Shown here: positions 1-8,322 of the stretch, one piece after another
Numbering within the stretch: the stretch's first letter is position 1
Layout: the number at the start of each line of letters is the position of its first letter
From: JACKEQ01 sp041389565
GTDB lineage: Bacteria; Myxococcota_A; UBA796; GCA-2862545
Length of the DNA: 64,000 nucleotides
Assembly (NCBI GenBank): GCA_041389565.1
Contig: JAWKRP010000038.1
Location: 1 to 64,000 of the forward strand
Reading direction: 5' to 3'
The notes under the pieces: generated by a model
Databases searched by the model: none
Told to the model about the DNA's origin: nothing
Seen by the model: only the letters and a program-made list of their open reading frames with translations
Translations under genes and position numbers: made by a program

Positions 1-1730
1 AGCATCTGTCGAGCTTCATCCTCGCCAAGCTCAAGCACGACGCCGAGCTGCGCCTCGGGCATCGCGTCGACCAGGCGGTGATCACGGTCCCCGCGTACTT
101 CACCGACGTGCAGCGCCGCCTCACGATGCAGGCGGGCGAGATGGCCGGCCTGCAGGTGCTGAAGCTCATCAACGAGCCCACGGCAGCGGCCTTCGCGTAC
201 GGGCTCAACAACGCCGGGCAAGACGCCAAGGTCATGGTGTTCGACCTCGGCGGCGGCACGTTCGACGTCACGCTCGTCGACATCGCGGGCTCCGACATCA
301 ACGTGATCGCGACGAACGGCGACCACATCCTCGGCGGGAAGGACTTCGACGACCGGCTCATCCAGCACGTCGCCGAAGCCTTCAAGGAGAAGCACGGGCT
401 CGACCCGCTCGAGGATCTCGCGAGCTACCACGACCTCCGCCAGAAGTGCGTGAGCGCGAAGATCAGCCTCACGCGCCGCCCCAAGGTGAACGTCTTCCAC
501 GACTACGGCAGCAAGGTGCTGCGCCTCGCGGTCACCCGCGAGACCTTCGAGGAGCTCACCCAGGATCTCGTCGATCGCACCATCGTGCTCACGAAGGACG
601 TGCTCGAGGAGTCGAAGACCGACCCGTCGCAGGTCGACATCATCCTGCTGGCCGGTGGGTCCACGCGGATGCCGATGGTGCGCGACGCCCTCACGGCGGT
701 GTTCGGCAAGCCCCCCGCCACCGACATCAACCCCGACGAGGCCGTCGCGCTGGGTGCCGCGCTCACCGCCGCCATCGAGAGCGCCGCGCTCGCGGGCGAG
801 GAGTCGCCCGTCGACATCCGCACGCACGACGTGACGAGCCACTCGCTCGGCATGGTCGTGTACAAGGAGAACAGCCTCTTCAACTCGCGCATCATCCGGC
901 GCAACACCCGGATTCCCGCCGAGAAGACCCGCGAGGACTACTCCACCACGCACGACGGCCAGACCACGGTCGACCTCTGGCTCGTGCAGGGCGAAGACTC
1001 CGATCCGCTGCAGTGCACGGTGCTCGGGCACTTCGAGTTCTACGGAATCCCGCCGCGCCCCGCCGGCGACGCGAAGCTCGCGGTCACCTACCGGTACAAC
1101 GCGAACGGGATCGTCGAGGTCGAGGCGATGGACCTCGAGACGGGTCAGATCCTGCCGCACCGCCTCGCGGCCGGTCAGGTCACCCTCGAAGACCTCGCGC
1201 ACAACCGGGCTCCGATGCAGGTCGCGCTCGTGATGGACTGCTCGGGCTCGATGTACGGGTCGAACATCCACCAGGCCAAGGCCGCCGCCATCGGGTTCGC
1301 CGAGCGCACGCTCGCCCTCCCGAACCGCCAGATCGCGGTCGTCGCCTTCCCGGGCGGCGTGAAGAGCACGCCCACCGCCGACATGGACCGCCTGAAGTGG
1401 GCCATCGACTCGCTGACCCCCATCGGGTCCACGCCGATGAGCGAGGGTCTGTACGACGCCCGCAACCTGCTCCGGCCCCGCGCGGGCGTGCAGCGCGTGT
1501 TCGTCGTGATGACCGACGGGCACCCCGACGATCCCGACGGCACGGTCGCCGAGATCCACCGCCTCCGCTCGAGCGGCGCGCGGGTGATCGCCATCGGCGT
1601 CGGCTCGGAGGTCGAGCAGGACTTCCTGGCGTCCCTGGCCTCCGGTCCGCAGGACTACCACTTCTGCAACGAAGCCCTCGAGCTCGAAGGCACCTTCATC
1701 AACCTCGCGACCCAGCTGGCGGGTGATTGA
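1..1730 (+). CDS. Hsp70-family ATPase fused to a VWA domain (5' end outside window)
   Basis: The reading frame is open from base 3, so the N-terminus (roughly the first 100 or more Hsp70 residues) is missing. The visible part starts in the nucleotide-binding domain just before AVITVPAYF, followed by the second phosphate loop DLGGGTFDV and the adenosine motif AGGSTRMPMV. A short substrate-binding beta region follows (SHSLGM to about residue 390 of the visible part), but there is no helical lid. A complete von Willebrand A domain takes its place, with the metal-ion (MIDAS) motif DCSGSM at about residue 412, the conserved Thr in GSTPM and the Asp in TDGHPD. VWA domains bind protein partners through a divalent metal, so the fusion probably recruits clients or partners to an Hsp70 motor. 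It overlaps the next gene by one base (TGATG) and is followed by a GrpE-like factor and another Hsp70. Family calls are firm; the role is inferred. Confidence 0.9.
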   Translation, partial: HLSSFILAKLKHDAELRLGHRVDQAVITVPAYFTDVQRRLTMQAGEMAGLQVLKLINEPTAAAFAYGLNNAGQDAKVMVFDLGGGTFDVTLVDIAGSDINVIATNGDHILGGKDFDDRLIQHVAEAFKEKHGLDPLEDLASYHDLRQKCVSAKISLTRRPKVNVFHDYGSKVLRLAVTRETFEELTQDLVDRTIVLTKDVLEESKTDPSQVDIILLAGGSTRMPMVRDALTAVFGKPPATDINPDEAVALGAALTAAIESAALAGEESPVDIRTHDVTSHSLGMVVYKENSLFNSRIIRRNTRIPAEKTREDYSTTHDGQTTVDLWLVQGEDSDPLQCTVLGHFEFYGIPPRPAGDAKLAVTYRYNANGIVEVEAMDLETGQILPHRLAAGQVTLEDLAHNRAPMQVALVMDCSGSMYGSNIHQAKAAAIGFAERTLALPNRQIAVVAFPGGVKSTPTADMDRLKWAIDSLTPIGSTPMSEGLYDARNLLRPRAGVQRVFVVMTDGHPDDPDGTVAEIHRLRSSGARVIAIGVGSEVEQDFLASLASGPQDYHFCNEALELEGTFINLATQLAGD

Positions 1731-2227
1731 TGCCCGACGAATCGCAGCGTTCCGAGAATCCTCTCGTCGATCAGTTCTCCGAGGTCAAGCGCATGATCTC
1801 GGACAAGCTGAACGACGACCGCGTGCGTGAGAAGGCGTTCGACCAGCTCTACGAAGAGCTCCGCCAGTACAAGGAGGAGTTCCTGTTCCAGGCCGAGAAG
1901 CCGCTCCTCCTCGACCTCCTGCTGTTCTACGACAGCCTGAACTGGTTCCAGGAGAGCCTGGTGAAGCAGGAGATGTCGCCCGACGTCATCGCCGACAGCT
2001 TCCAGTTCCTGATCGACGAGTTCCTCGAGGTCCTGTACCGGCGCGACGTCCTGCCGTTCGAGCCGTCGAACACCTTCGACCGCAAGATCCACAAGGCGGT
2101 CAAGGTCGAGCCCACGGCCGACAAGGAGCTCGACTACAAGATCAGCAAGGTGCTGAAGCGTGGGTTCGAGCGCGCCGACAAGGTCATCCGCCCGGAAGAG
2201 GTGGTGATCCACCGCCACAAGAAGTGA
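1730..2227 (+). CDS. grpE: GrpE-like nucleotide exchange factor
   Basis: A 165-residue protein starting at the ATG that overlaps the preceding TGA (a TTG one codon upstream is possible). The N-terminal half is charged and probably coiled-coil; the middle holds a helical bundle (LLLDLLLFYDSLNWFQESL), and the C-terminus (VLKRGFERADKVIRPEEV) matches the beta-domain of GrpE that inserts into the Hsp70 nucleotide cleft. GrpE proteins speed ADP release from Hsp70. Length is close to the usual 170-200 residues. Its position between two unusual Hsp70 genes suggests a dedicated exchange factor for them rather than the housekeeping dnaK partner; no canonical dnaK or dnaJ is in this window. Confidence 0.75.
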   Translation: MPDESQRSENPLVDQFSEVKRMISDKLNDDRVREKAFDQLYEELRQYKEEFLFQAEKPLLLDLLLFYDSLNWFQESLVKQEMSPDVIADSFQFLIDEFLEVLYRRDVLPFEPSNTFDRKIHKAVKVEPTADKELDYKISKVLKRGFERADKVIRPEEVVIHRHKK

Positions 2228-2230
2228 TGC

Positions 2231-4120
2231 ATGGCTGAAGACGACGAAATCGTCCTCGGGATCGACCTGGGAACGACATTCTCGGCGATGTCCGTGGTCA
2301 ACCAGCACGGCAAGCCAGAGATCGTCACGAACGCCGACGGCCACCCCACCACGCCGTCGGTGGTGCACTTCTACGACGAAGACGCCTGCGTCGTCGGCGA
2401 AGAAGCCGTGAAGATGGTCGTCATCGACCCCGAGAACGTGGTCCGCTTCATCAAGCGCCACATGGGCGAGGAAGACTTCACGCTGGAGTTCTTCGGGCGG
2501 GCGTACACCCCCCAGGAGATCAGCGCGCTGATCCTCCGCAAGCTCAAGGAAGACGCCGAGGAGCTGCTCGGTCGCGCCGTCACCGACGCCGTCATCACGG
2601 TCCCCGCGTACTTCAACTCCGCCCAGCGCGGCGCCACCGCGGAAGCAGGCGCCATCGCCGGGCTGAACGTGCTCTCGATCATCAACGAGCCCACGGCAGC
2701 CGCGATCGCGTACGGCCTCGACCGCATCGGCGGCGAGCGCAAGCTGCTCGTCCTCGACCTCGGCGGCGGCACGTTCGACGTCACGTGCATGGCCATCGAG
2801 GGCACGAAGCTCACCACGCTCGCGAGCGACGGCAACGCCGAGCTGGGCGGCAAGGACTGGGACGACCGGCTCCTGAACCACGTGGCCGAGGAGTTCTACG
2901 AGAAGTTCCAGCTCGACCCGCGCGACGACGCCGCACCGTACCAGGAGCTGTACGAGCGCTGTCTGCACGCGAAGATCAGCCTGTCGAGCAAAGACCGCGC
3001 GATGATCCCGGTGAACTACCGCGGCAAGCGCATGGCCTCGAAGATCACGCGTGAGCTGTTCGAGGAGCTCACGGCCGACCTCGTGCAGCAGTGCGAAGAC
3101 ACGTCGAACATCGTGCTCGAGAAGGCCGGGCTCCAGTGGTCCGACCTCGACGACGTGCTCCTGGTCGGCGGCTCCACGCGCATGCCGATGATCCGGAACC
3201 TGCTCGTGAACCTGTCGAAGAAGGAGCCCGCGGAGGGGGTGAACCCCGACGAGTGCGTGGCGCTCGGCGCTTCGCTCGCAGGCGTGTTCCGGCATCGTCC
3301 GAACCACCCGGCCCTCAAGACCACCCGCGAGAAGGTGAAGAAGCGCGCCCGTCGCCTCCAGCCGGCCCAGCCCGAGCCCGAGCGGAAGTCGCGTGGTGCC
3401 GTCATCGGGCTCGCGTCCGGCGGCCATGTCGCCCAGCAGGCGCAGAAGGCCCTGCAGAACGAGAGCGGTCTGCCCGACGAAGACACGTGGGACGACCCGC
3501 GGCGCGACGACGACGACGAGGACTTCTCGGGCCACGCGCCTCCCCCGCCGATCGGCGGCCGCACGTCCGCACAGGCGATGATGGGGCTCGGAACCCAGAC
3601 CTCCGACGCAGACGCGTTCGAAGATGCTCCGGCCGACAACGCCGACGAAGAGATCGAAGAGGGCGAGGAGGTCGACGACGGCCCCGGGCTCACGGGCGTC
3701 GAGATCGAAGACGCCACGACCCACCCGCTCGGCATCATCGTGCTCGACAAGCAGCGCAAGGAGCGCGTGGTCGAGCTCATCCCCGAGGGCACGCGCCTTC
3801 CCTACGAGTTCCGCGGTCGGTTCGCGTATGCGTACGAGAACATGACGGCCGTGCGCGTCGAGGTCACCGAAGGCACGGGTGAGTACCGCGACGAGGTCAC
3901 GGTCATCGGCAAGGTCGAGCTCACGGGCCTCCCGCCGCGTCCGCGAGGAACGCCGATCGAGGTCATCTACTCCTACGGCGTCGACCAGATCCTCAAGGTT
4001 CAGGTGGTCGACGTCGAGACGGGAATCACCCGCACCGTCGACATCCGCTTCCAGGGCGGTCTCACGCCGCAGCAGGTCGCCGAGGCGCGCCAGCGGAACA
4101 GTCGGATGGACGTGGAGTGA
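2231..4120 (+). CDS. Hsp70-family chaperone without lid, with long acidic linker
   Basis: A 629-residue Hsp70. The ATPase domain is complete: GIDLGTTFS (about 10-18), ITVPAYFNSAQR, DLGGGTFDV (about 176) and LVGGSTRMPM (about 311). Between residues ~360 and ~488 an acidic, low-complexity linker replaces the usual short linker. A substrate-binding beta domain follows (THPLGIIVLD, then VELTGLPPRPRG), and the protein ends at residue 629 without the alpha-helical lid. It starts three bases after the GrpE-like gene, so the two are surely co-transcribed with the Hsp70-VWA gene. The missing lid and long linker argue against a general DnaK and for a specialised Hsp70. Whether it hydrolyses ATP normally is unknown, but the visible catalytic motifs look intact. 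Confidence 0.88.
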   Translation: MAEDDEIVLGIDLGTTFSAMSVVNQHGKPEIVTNADGHPTTPSVVHFYDEDACVVGEEAVKMVVIDPENVVRFIKRHMGEEDFTLEFFGRAYTPQEISALILRKLKEDAEELLGRAVTDAVITVPAYFNSAQRGATAEAGAIAGLNVLSIINEPTAAAIAYGLDRIGGERKLLVLDLGGGTFDVTCMAIEGTKLTTLASDGNAELGGKDWDDRLLNHVAEEFYEKFQLDPRDDAAPYQELYERCLHAKISLSSKDRAMIPVNYRGKRMASKITRELFEELTADLVQQCEDTSNIVLEKAGLQWSDLDDVLLVGGSTRMPMIRNLLVNLSKKEPAEGVNPDECVALGASLAGVFRHRPNHPALKTTREKVKKRARRLQPAQPEPERKSRGAVIGLASGGHVAQQAQKALQNESGLPDEDTWDDPRRDDDDEDFSGHAPPPPIGGRTSAQAMMGLGTQTSDADAFEDAPADNADEEIEEGEEVDDGPGLTGVEIEDATTHPLGIIVLDKQRKERVVELIPEGTRLPYEFRGRFAYAYENMTAVRVEVTEGTGEYRDEVTVIGKVELTGLPPRPRGTPIEVIYSYGVDQILKVQVVDVETGITRTVDIRFQGGLTPQQVAEARQRNSRMDVE

Positions 4121-4247
4121 GCCCGGTTGGGGCACGGGAATGGCAGGGGGGTTCGCAGGGCCGCACGCACGCCGTAGAATCGGCCTGTCACTGACGCTCC
4201 CCTACCGTTAGAATCCCGTCCCCGGCCCGAGGCAGCTCCCACCGTCG

Positions 4248-6092
4248 ATGGATTCCCGCAACCTGGACCTGGCCGATGAGTTCTGCAAGCTCGTCGGCAA
4301 GAATCACCTCCTGGCCTACCTGGGCCTTCCGGACGACGCATCGCCCGAGGCCGCCCAGAAGAAGCTGAAGGCTCGCCGCAAGTACATGCAGGGGATGCAG
4401 AGCAACCCCAAGTACAAGACCGAGGCGATCTTCCTCATCAAGAACTTCGGCGCGCTCTCGAAGGTCCTCGAGACGCCCATCCCGTACCTCAAAGACGCCA
4501 AGCGGCGCGCCGAGTCCCAGCACATGCCCGTGCTGGAGATGACGATCAAGGGCGTGCTCGCGGGCGGCTCCCTCAGCCACGACCAGGAAGACTTCCTCCG
4601 CCGGAACGCCGTGGAGATCGGGGTCTCGGAGTCCACGTTCGAAGAGGTGCTCGAGCGCCTGTCGCGCGAAGCCGGCGTCGAGCGGGCCAGCGCTTCGCTC
4701 ACCATCACGGCCGAAGAGCTCAAGACCGTCGACTTCTACCACCTGCTCGGAGTGCCGCGGCACGCCAGCCGCGACGAGATCTACGCGCGCTACCGGGCGA
4801 AGAAGGAGGAGTGCAAGGCGCTCGCCGATGCCTCCCAGCGCGAGTCGATGCGCACCCGGGTCGAGAAGGCGTGGAAGGTCCTGTCCGACGAGGCCACACG
4901 CCAGCGGTACGACCTCTCGTGGACGCGCACGGGTCCGCCGGCGCGGAACCGCGAGGTCGCGCGCCCGATCCAGTCGTCCACCGCACCCCCCGTCAAGCTG
5001 CGCGACGCCGAGCCCTCCCTGCCGCCGCCCACGGGTGCCGCGCCCACCCCGGCGCCGCGGGCCGCCACCGATCGTCCGCTCGGCATGCGCACCACCGGAG
5101 AGCGCGCTCCCCGCAACTCGCTCGACCGTCCCGCACGCACGTCCACACCCGGCGCCACCCCGAGCCTGTCGCCGGCCCGAATGGAGGTGCTCTCCGAGCG
5201 CACCCAGCGGGTTCCCGTGAGCAACGCGCCCGTCACGCTCTCCATCGAGGTGCGGAACGGTGGCGAGATGCCACTCCGCGGGAACATCACGTCGAACGCG
5301 CCCTGGCTCCGCGTGCTCACGAGCAGCCTGCGCCCCGACCTGAAGCAGCAGTCCATCAAGGTGCAGGTCGTCCCGAAGATGATGGAGGGGCGCTCCGCGA
5401 AGGGCACGGTCACCCTCGTCAGCGAGACCGGAACCTCGATCGACATCGAGGTGACGGCCACCCGCGACGGTCCGCCCATCGCCCTGTTCGCCATCGGCGG
5501 CGCCACGGCCGGTCTGATCGCGCTCATCGCGATCGGCGCCGTGCTCTGGCTCACCAAGTCCACCGACTACGTCATCGAGATCGACCCCTGGGCCGAAGAG
5601 GTGCTGATCGACGGCAAGTCCGTGGGCAAGGGCAGCCGGGTCGTGCTCCCCTCCCCGCCCATCGGAGAGTCCACGCTCACCGTGCGGCACCGGAACTTCA
5701 AGCCGTGGGTGAAGGACGTCGTGATCGAGGCCGGCGGCACGACCCAGGTGGAGCTCGAGCTCTCCGCGCCCATGTCGTTCAAGCCCGCTCCCTCCCAGCG
5801 CCGCGCGAACCTCGACCAGCGCATCGCCGCCGAGGTGATGGCGCACTTCCGGCCCCAGCTCGACAGCTGCCTGCGAAGCGGGCTCACGGGCGATGCCGGC
5901 CTCACGGGCGTGCTCCGCATCCACGTCGGTCCCGACGGCTACACCACGGGGCTCGACGTGCAGGGCGACGGCACGAGCTCCCCCGCCATCATGACGTGCC
6001 TGAAGCACCAGGCGGCAGGGCCGATCTTCCCGCCCCTGAAGGACGGCGAGTTCGCCACGGTTCGGTACGACTACCACATCAACCCGCAGTGA
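4248..6092 (+). CDS. Membrane protein with two J-like domains lacking HPD, PEGA domain and AgmX-like C-terminus
   Basis: A 614-residue protein. Residues ~20-75 form a J-like helical segment (AYLGLPDDASPEAAQKKLKA), ~95-145 a helical TerB-like stretch, and ~161-222 a second J-like domain (YHLLGVPRHAS, ending KVLSDEATRQRYD). Neither has the HPD tripeptide that stimulates Hsp70 ATPase. A Pro/Arg-rich segment and an Ig-like region lead to one transmembrane helix at ~410-433. A PEGA domain (~438-505) and a C-terminal domain of the AgmX/PglI type (QLDSCLRSGL...) follow, probably outside the inner membrane. This topology would place the J-like domains in the cytoplasm next to the clustered Hsp70s. 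The 127-base gap upstream contains two TAGAAT boxes but no convincing -35. Confidence 0.72.
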   Translation: MDSRNLDLADEFCKLVGKNHLLAYLGLPDDASPEAAQKKLKARRKYMQGMQSNPKYKTEAIFLIKNFGALSKVLETPIPYLKDAKRRAESQHMPVLEMTIKGVLAGGSLSHDQEDFLRRNAVEIGVSESTFEEVLERLSREAGVERASASLTITAEELKTVDFYHLLGVPRHASRDEIYARYRAKKEECKALADASQRESMRTRVEKAWKVLSDEATRQRYDLSWTRTGPPARNREVARPIQSSTAPPVKLRDAEPSLPPPTGAAPTPAPRAATDRPLGMRTTGERAPRNSLDRPARTSTPGATPSLSPARMEVLSERTQRVPVSNAPVTLSIEVRNGGEMPLRGNITSNAPWLRVLTSSLRPDLKQQSIKVQVVPKMMEGRSAKGTVTLVSETGTSIDIEVTATRDGPPIALFAIGGATAGLIALIAIGAVLWLTKSTDYVIEIDPWAEEVLIDGKSVGKGSRVVLPSPPIGESTLTVRHRNFKPWVKDVVIEAGGTTQVELELSAPMSFKPAPSQRRANLDQRIAAEVMAHFRPQLDSCLRSGLTGDAGLTGVLRIHVGPDGYTTGLDVQGDGTSSPAIMTCLKHQAAGPIFPPLKDGEFATVRYDYHINPQ

Positions 6093-6094
6093 CG

Positions 6095-6922
6095 ATGCCC
6101 ACCCCGCCCGTCGGTCCTGATCTCGACGACCTCCTCGACCTCGCGGAAGACGCGCTCGATCGTGGTGATCCCGGCGCGTCCCTCCAGCTGTGCCAGCAGA
6201 TCCTCCAGCGCACGCCCGATCACGCCGGCGCACGCTTCCTGGGTGCGGAGTCCCTGCGCGACCTCGGGGATCTCGACGGTGCCGAAGACTGGTATCGAGA
6301 CGTCATCCGCTACACGCCCGACCACTCCTCGTCGTGGAGCGGGCTCGGCGCCGTGCTGTTCGACCAGCTGCGCTTCGAAGACGCCCGGATCGCGACCCTG
6401 CGGGCGATCCGCGAAGACGACGGCAACCCCGAGGCATTCTACTGGCGCGCCATGCTCCGGGAGCGGCGCGGCGACATCCGCGGGGCCCGGCGCGACTTCC
6501 GGCGCGCGCGGAACCTCGATCCCGTCCGTTTCCCGATGCCGGTGCCGCTCGACGACTCCACGGTCGAAGCCGTGGTCACGGAAGCCCTGCTCGCGCTGCA
6601 TCCCACGATCCGCGCCTACCTCGCGCAGGTCGCGATCCTGCTCGAAGACGTGCCCGACATCGATCTCTGCCTGCAGTACGACCCGCCCGCTCCGCCGGGC
6701 GAGATCCTCGGCTACTTCTCGGGCATGTCGCTGATGGACCGCTCGATCGAGAACCCGTGGAGCAACCTGCCGTCCGCCATCGTGCTGTTCCGGCGGAATC
6801 TCGAGCGCATCGCGTGGGACCGCACGCGGCTCCTCGAAGAGCTCCGGATCACCGTGTTCCACGAGGTCGGCCACTTCCTCGGGCTCGACGAGGACGACCT
6901 CGAAGCGCGCGGGCTCGAGTAG
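6095..6922 (+). CDS. TPR protein with C-terminal zincin-like metallopeptidase domain
   Basis: A 275-residue protein with start ATG two bases after the previous TGA (a GTG two codons earlier overlaps that stop). Residues ~5-150 are tetratricopeptide-like helical pairs (LGAESLRDLGDLDGAEDWY and similar). The C-terminal ~120 residues match the small zincin_1 (COG3824) family. They contain the zinc motif HEVGH at about residue 256, followed by FLGLDEDDLEARGLE, which is typical of that family's end. The two His would bind metal and the Glu act as general base. It closes the Hsp70 cluster, so it may act on clients or partners of that system; proteolysis has not been shown for most members of this family. 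Confidence 0.72.
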   Translation: MPTPPVGPDLDDLLDLAEDALDRGDPGASLQLCQQILQRTPDHAGARFLGAESLRDLGDLDGAEDWYRDVIRYTPDHSSSWSGLGAVLFDQLRFEDARIATLRAIREDDGNPEAFYWRAMLRERRGDIRGARRDFRRARNLDPVRFPMPVPLDDSTVEAVVTEALLALHPTIRAYLAQVAILLEDVPDIDLCLQYDPPAPPGEILGYFSGMSLMDRSIENPWSNLPSAIVLFRRNLERIAWDRTRLLEELRITVFHEVGHFLGLDEDDLEARGLE

Positions 6923-6923
6923 C

Positions 6924-6951
6924 TTGACGCCCGTTGGGCGGGAGTTAGTAG
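6924..6951 (+). promoter_or_regulatory. Probable sigma70-type promoter for tRNA-Ala(CGC)
   Basis: TTGACG at 6924-6929 and TAGTAG at 6946-6951 with 16-base spacing (GTAGAT at 18 bases is an alternative). It lies directly after the preceding stop codon and 9 bases before the tRNA. The spacer contains a small hairpin, GCCCGTTGGGC. Confidence 0.5.
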
Positions 6952-6960
6952 ATGCCCGCT

Positions 6961-7033
6961 GGGGGATTAGCTCAGTTGGGAGAGCGCAGCGTTCGCAATG
7001 CTGAGGTCAGGGGTTCGAACCCCCTATCCTCCA
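6961..7033 (+). tRNA. tRNA-Ala (anticodon CGC)
   Basis: A full cloverleaf of 73 nt. Acceptor stem GGGGGAT/ATCCTCC carries a G3:U70 pair, the alanine identity element. The D-arm is GCTC...GAGC, the anticodon loop TTCGCAA gives CGC (reads GCG), and the T-arm is AGGGG-TTCGAAC-CCCCT with discriminator A. CCA is not encoded. Confidence 0.95.
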
Positions 7034-7038
7034 CTTGA

Positions 7039-7069
7039 CGCCTCGGTTCATCCGGGGCGTTTCCTTTTT
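7039..7069 (+). terminator. Rho-independent terminator after tRNA-Ala
   Basis: An 8-bp stem, CGCCTCGG-TTCAT-CCGGGGCG with one T:G pair, is followed by a T-rich run (TTTCCTTTTT). It separates the tRNA from the hydrolase gene that starts at 7091. Confidence 0.8.
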
Positions 7070-7090
7070 CAGGGACCGAGAAGTGCGCCG

Positions 7091-7984
7091 ATGGCCGTGA
7101 AGACGGGCTTCGCATCCACCGACGACGGGCACCAGCTCTACTGGCGCACGGTGGGCTCCGGTCCGCCGATGATCTGCTGCAATGGCGTGGGCGTCTCGAC
7201 GTTCTTCTACAAGTACATCGCGGCCCACTTCAACGACCGGTTCACGGTGGTGCTGTGGGACTACCGGGGCCACGGCCGGTCGACGAACCCCGAAGACCCC
7301 GCCACGGCCGACCTCACGGTCGAGCGCTGCGCACGCGACCTGAAGTGCGTGCGCGACAGCATCGGGCTCACCGAACCGGCCGTGCTGGTCGGGCACTCGA
7401 TGGGCTGCCAGGTGATCCTCGAAGCCACGAAGCAGTTCCCGAACGACACCCGCGCGCTCATCCCGATGCTCGGCACGTTCGCGCGCCCGCTCGACACCTT
7501 CATGGACAGCCCGTACTCGCTCCCCATCTTCCGCGTGCTGAAGCGCCTCGCCGACCTCGGCGGCAAGAACGGTACGCGGGCCCTCCTGCCGCTGTACGCG
7601 AACCCCCTCGCCTTCCGCGTCGGCGGGCTCACGGGCATGGTCGACCGCCACTACGCCCCGCCGGCCGACATCGGCAAGTACATGGAGCACCTCGTCCACA
7701 TGGACCCGCGCGTGTTCCTGCGCATGGTCGAGCTCATCTCCGACCACGATCTCGGCGACTTCCTGCCGGAGGTCCACGTGCCCACGCTCGTCATCGCGGC
7801 CGAGAACGACATCTTCACGCCGCTCCATCGGTCGCGGGTGATGGCCGAGCGCATCCCGAACGCGGAGCTCATGGTGCTCGCCGAGGGCAGCCACGCCGCC
7901 ATCGTCGAGCATCCCGAGACCATCAATCGTCGGATCGATCGCTTCCTCGCGGAGCGGGTGCCAGCGCTTCCGCCAGCTGCGTGA
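7091..7984 (+). CDS. Alpha/beta-hydrolase
   Basis: A 297-residue alpha/beta-hydrolase. The nucleophile elbow is GHSMGC (Ser at about 103), the strand before it carries WDYRGHGRS, and the C-terminal acid/His pair is plausible in AAENDIFTP and GSHAAIVEHPE. The fold suits esterase, lipase or C-C hydrolase chemistry; the substrate cannot be read from the sequence. The ATG at 7091 is chosen because earlier in-frame starts fall inside the tRNA and terminator. Its 3' end overlaps the convergent SRPBCC-like gene by 62 bases, so the last ~20 codons are read on both strands. Confidence 0.88.
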   Translation: MAVKTGFASTDDGHQLYWRTVGSGPPMICCNGVGVSTFFYKYIAAHFNDRFTVVLWDYRGHGRSTNPEDPATADLTVERCARDLKCVRDSIGLTEPAVLVGHSMGCQVILEATKQFPNDTRALIPMLGTFARPLDTFMDSPYSLPIFRVLKRLADLGGKNGTRALLPLYANPLAFRVGGLTGMVDRHYAPPADIGKYMEHLVHMDPRVFLRMVELISDHDLGDFLPEVHVPTLVIAAENDIFTPLHRSRVMAERIPNAELMVLAEGSHAAIVEHPETINRRIDRFLAERVPALPPAA

Positions 7985-8321
7985 CGTAGTCGCTCTCGAG
8001 CGACGTGAGCAGGATGCCCGGTACCGTGGGCCCGACCTCGAGCTCGACGTCGACGTGGAGGGCGGCCGGCTCGAGCGTCACGCTGCCCGAGAGGTTCTGG
8101 ACCTCGCCTTCTTCGAGCTGGAGGGTGACCCCGTCGGCCGGGAATCCCACCTGCACCACGACGCGGAACGGACGGGGCCCGCCGAACTCGAGCTCCAGCC
8201 GCGGGGCCTCGCCGCGGACCGCGCGAAGACCCGGAACCCAGGCCGTCCAGGACGTGGGATCGTGAAGGTTGCGCAGCGCGACCTCCCGGCTGGACGGGTC
8301 GATCGGGACCGTGGCCCGCAC
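7923..8321 (-). CDS. SRPBCC-like small ligand-binding protein
   Basis: A 132-residue protein beginning at GTG one base after the stop of the RecG-like gene. The alternation of strands and the N-terminal pattern RATVPIDPSSREVALRNL, followed by WTAWVPGLRAV, resemble START/SRPBCC (polyketide cyclase-like) helix-grip proteins, which bind lipids or other hydrophobic ligands. No catalytic residues can be assigned. It is the last gene of the minus-strand run lepA to greA to RecG-like, and its end overlaps the convergent hydrolase. Confidence 0.6.
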   Translation of the reverse strand: MRATVPIDPSSREVALRNLHDPTSWTAWVPGLRAVRGEAPRLELEFGGPRPFRVVVQVGFPADGVTLQLEEGEVQNLSGSVTLEPAALHVDVELEVGPTVPGILLTSLESDYVTQLAEALAPAPRGSDRSDD

Positions 8322-8322
8322 G

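Noticed and set aside
1655..4135. An 826-codon minus-strand frame across the GrpE-like and Hsp70 genes
   Set aside because: It is a shadow of the two plus-strand genes with strong family signatures. It has no domain and no plausible start.
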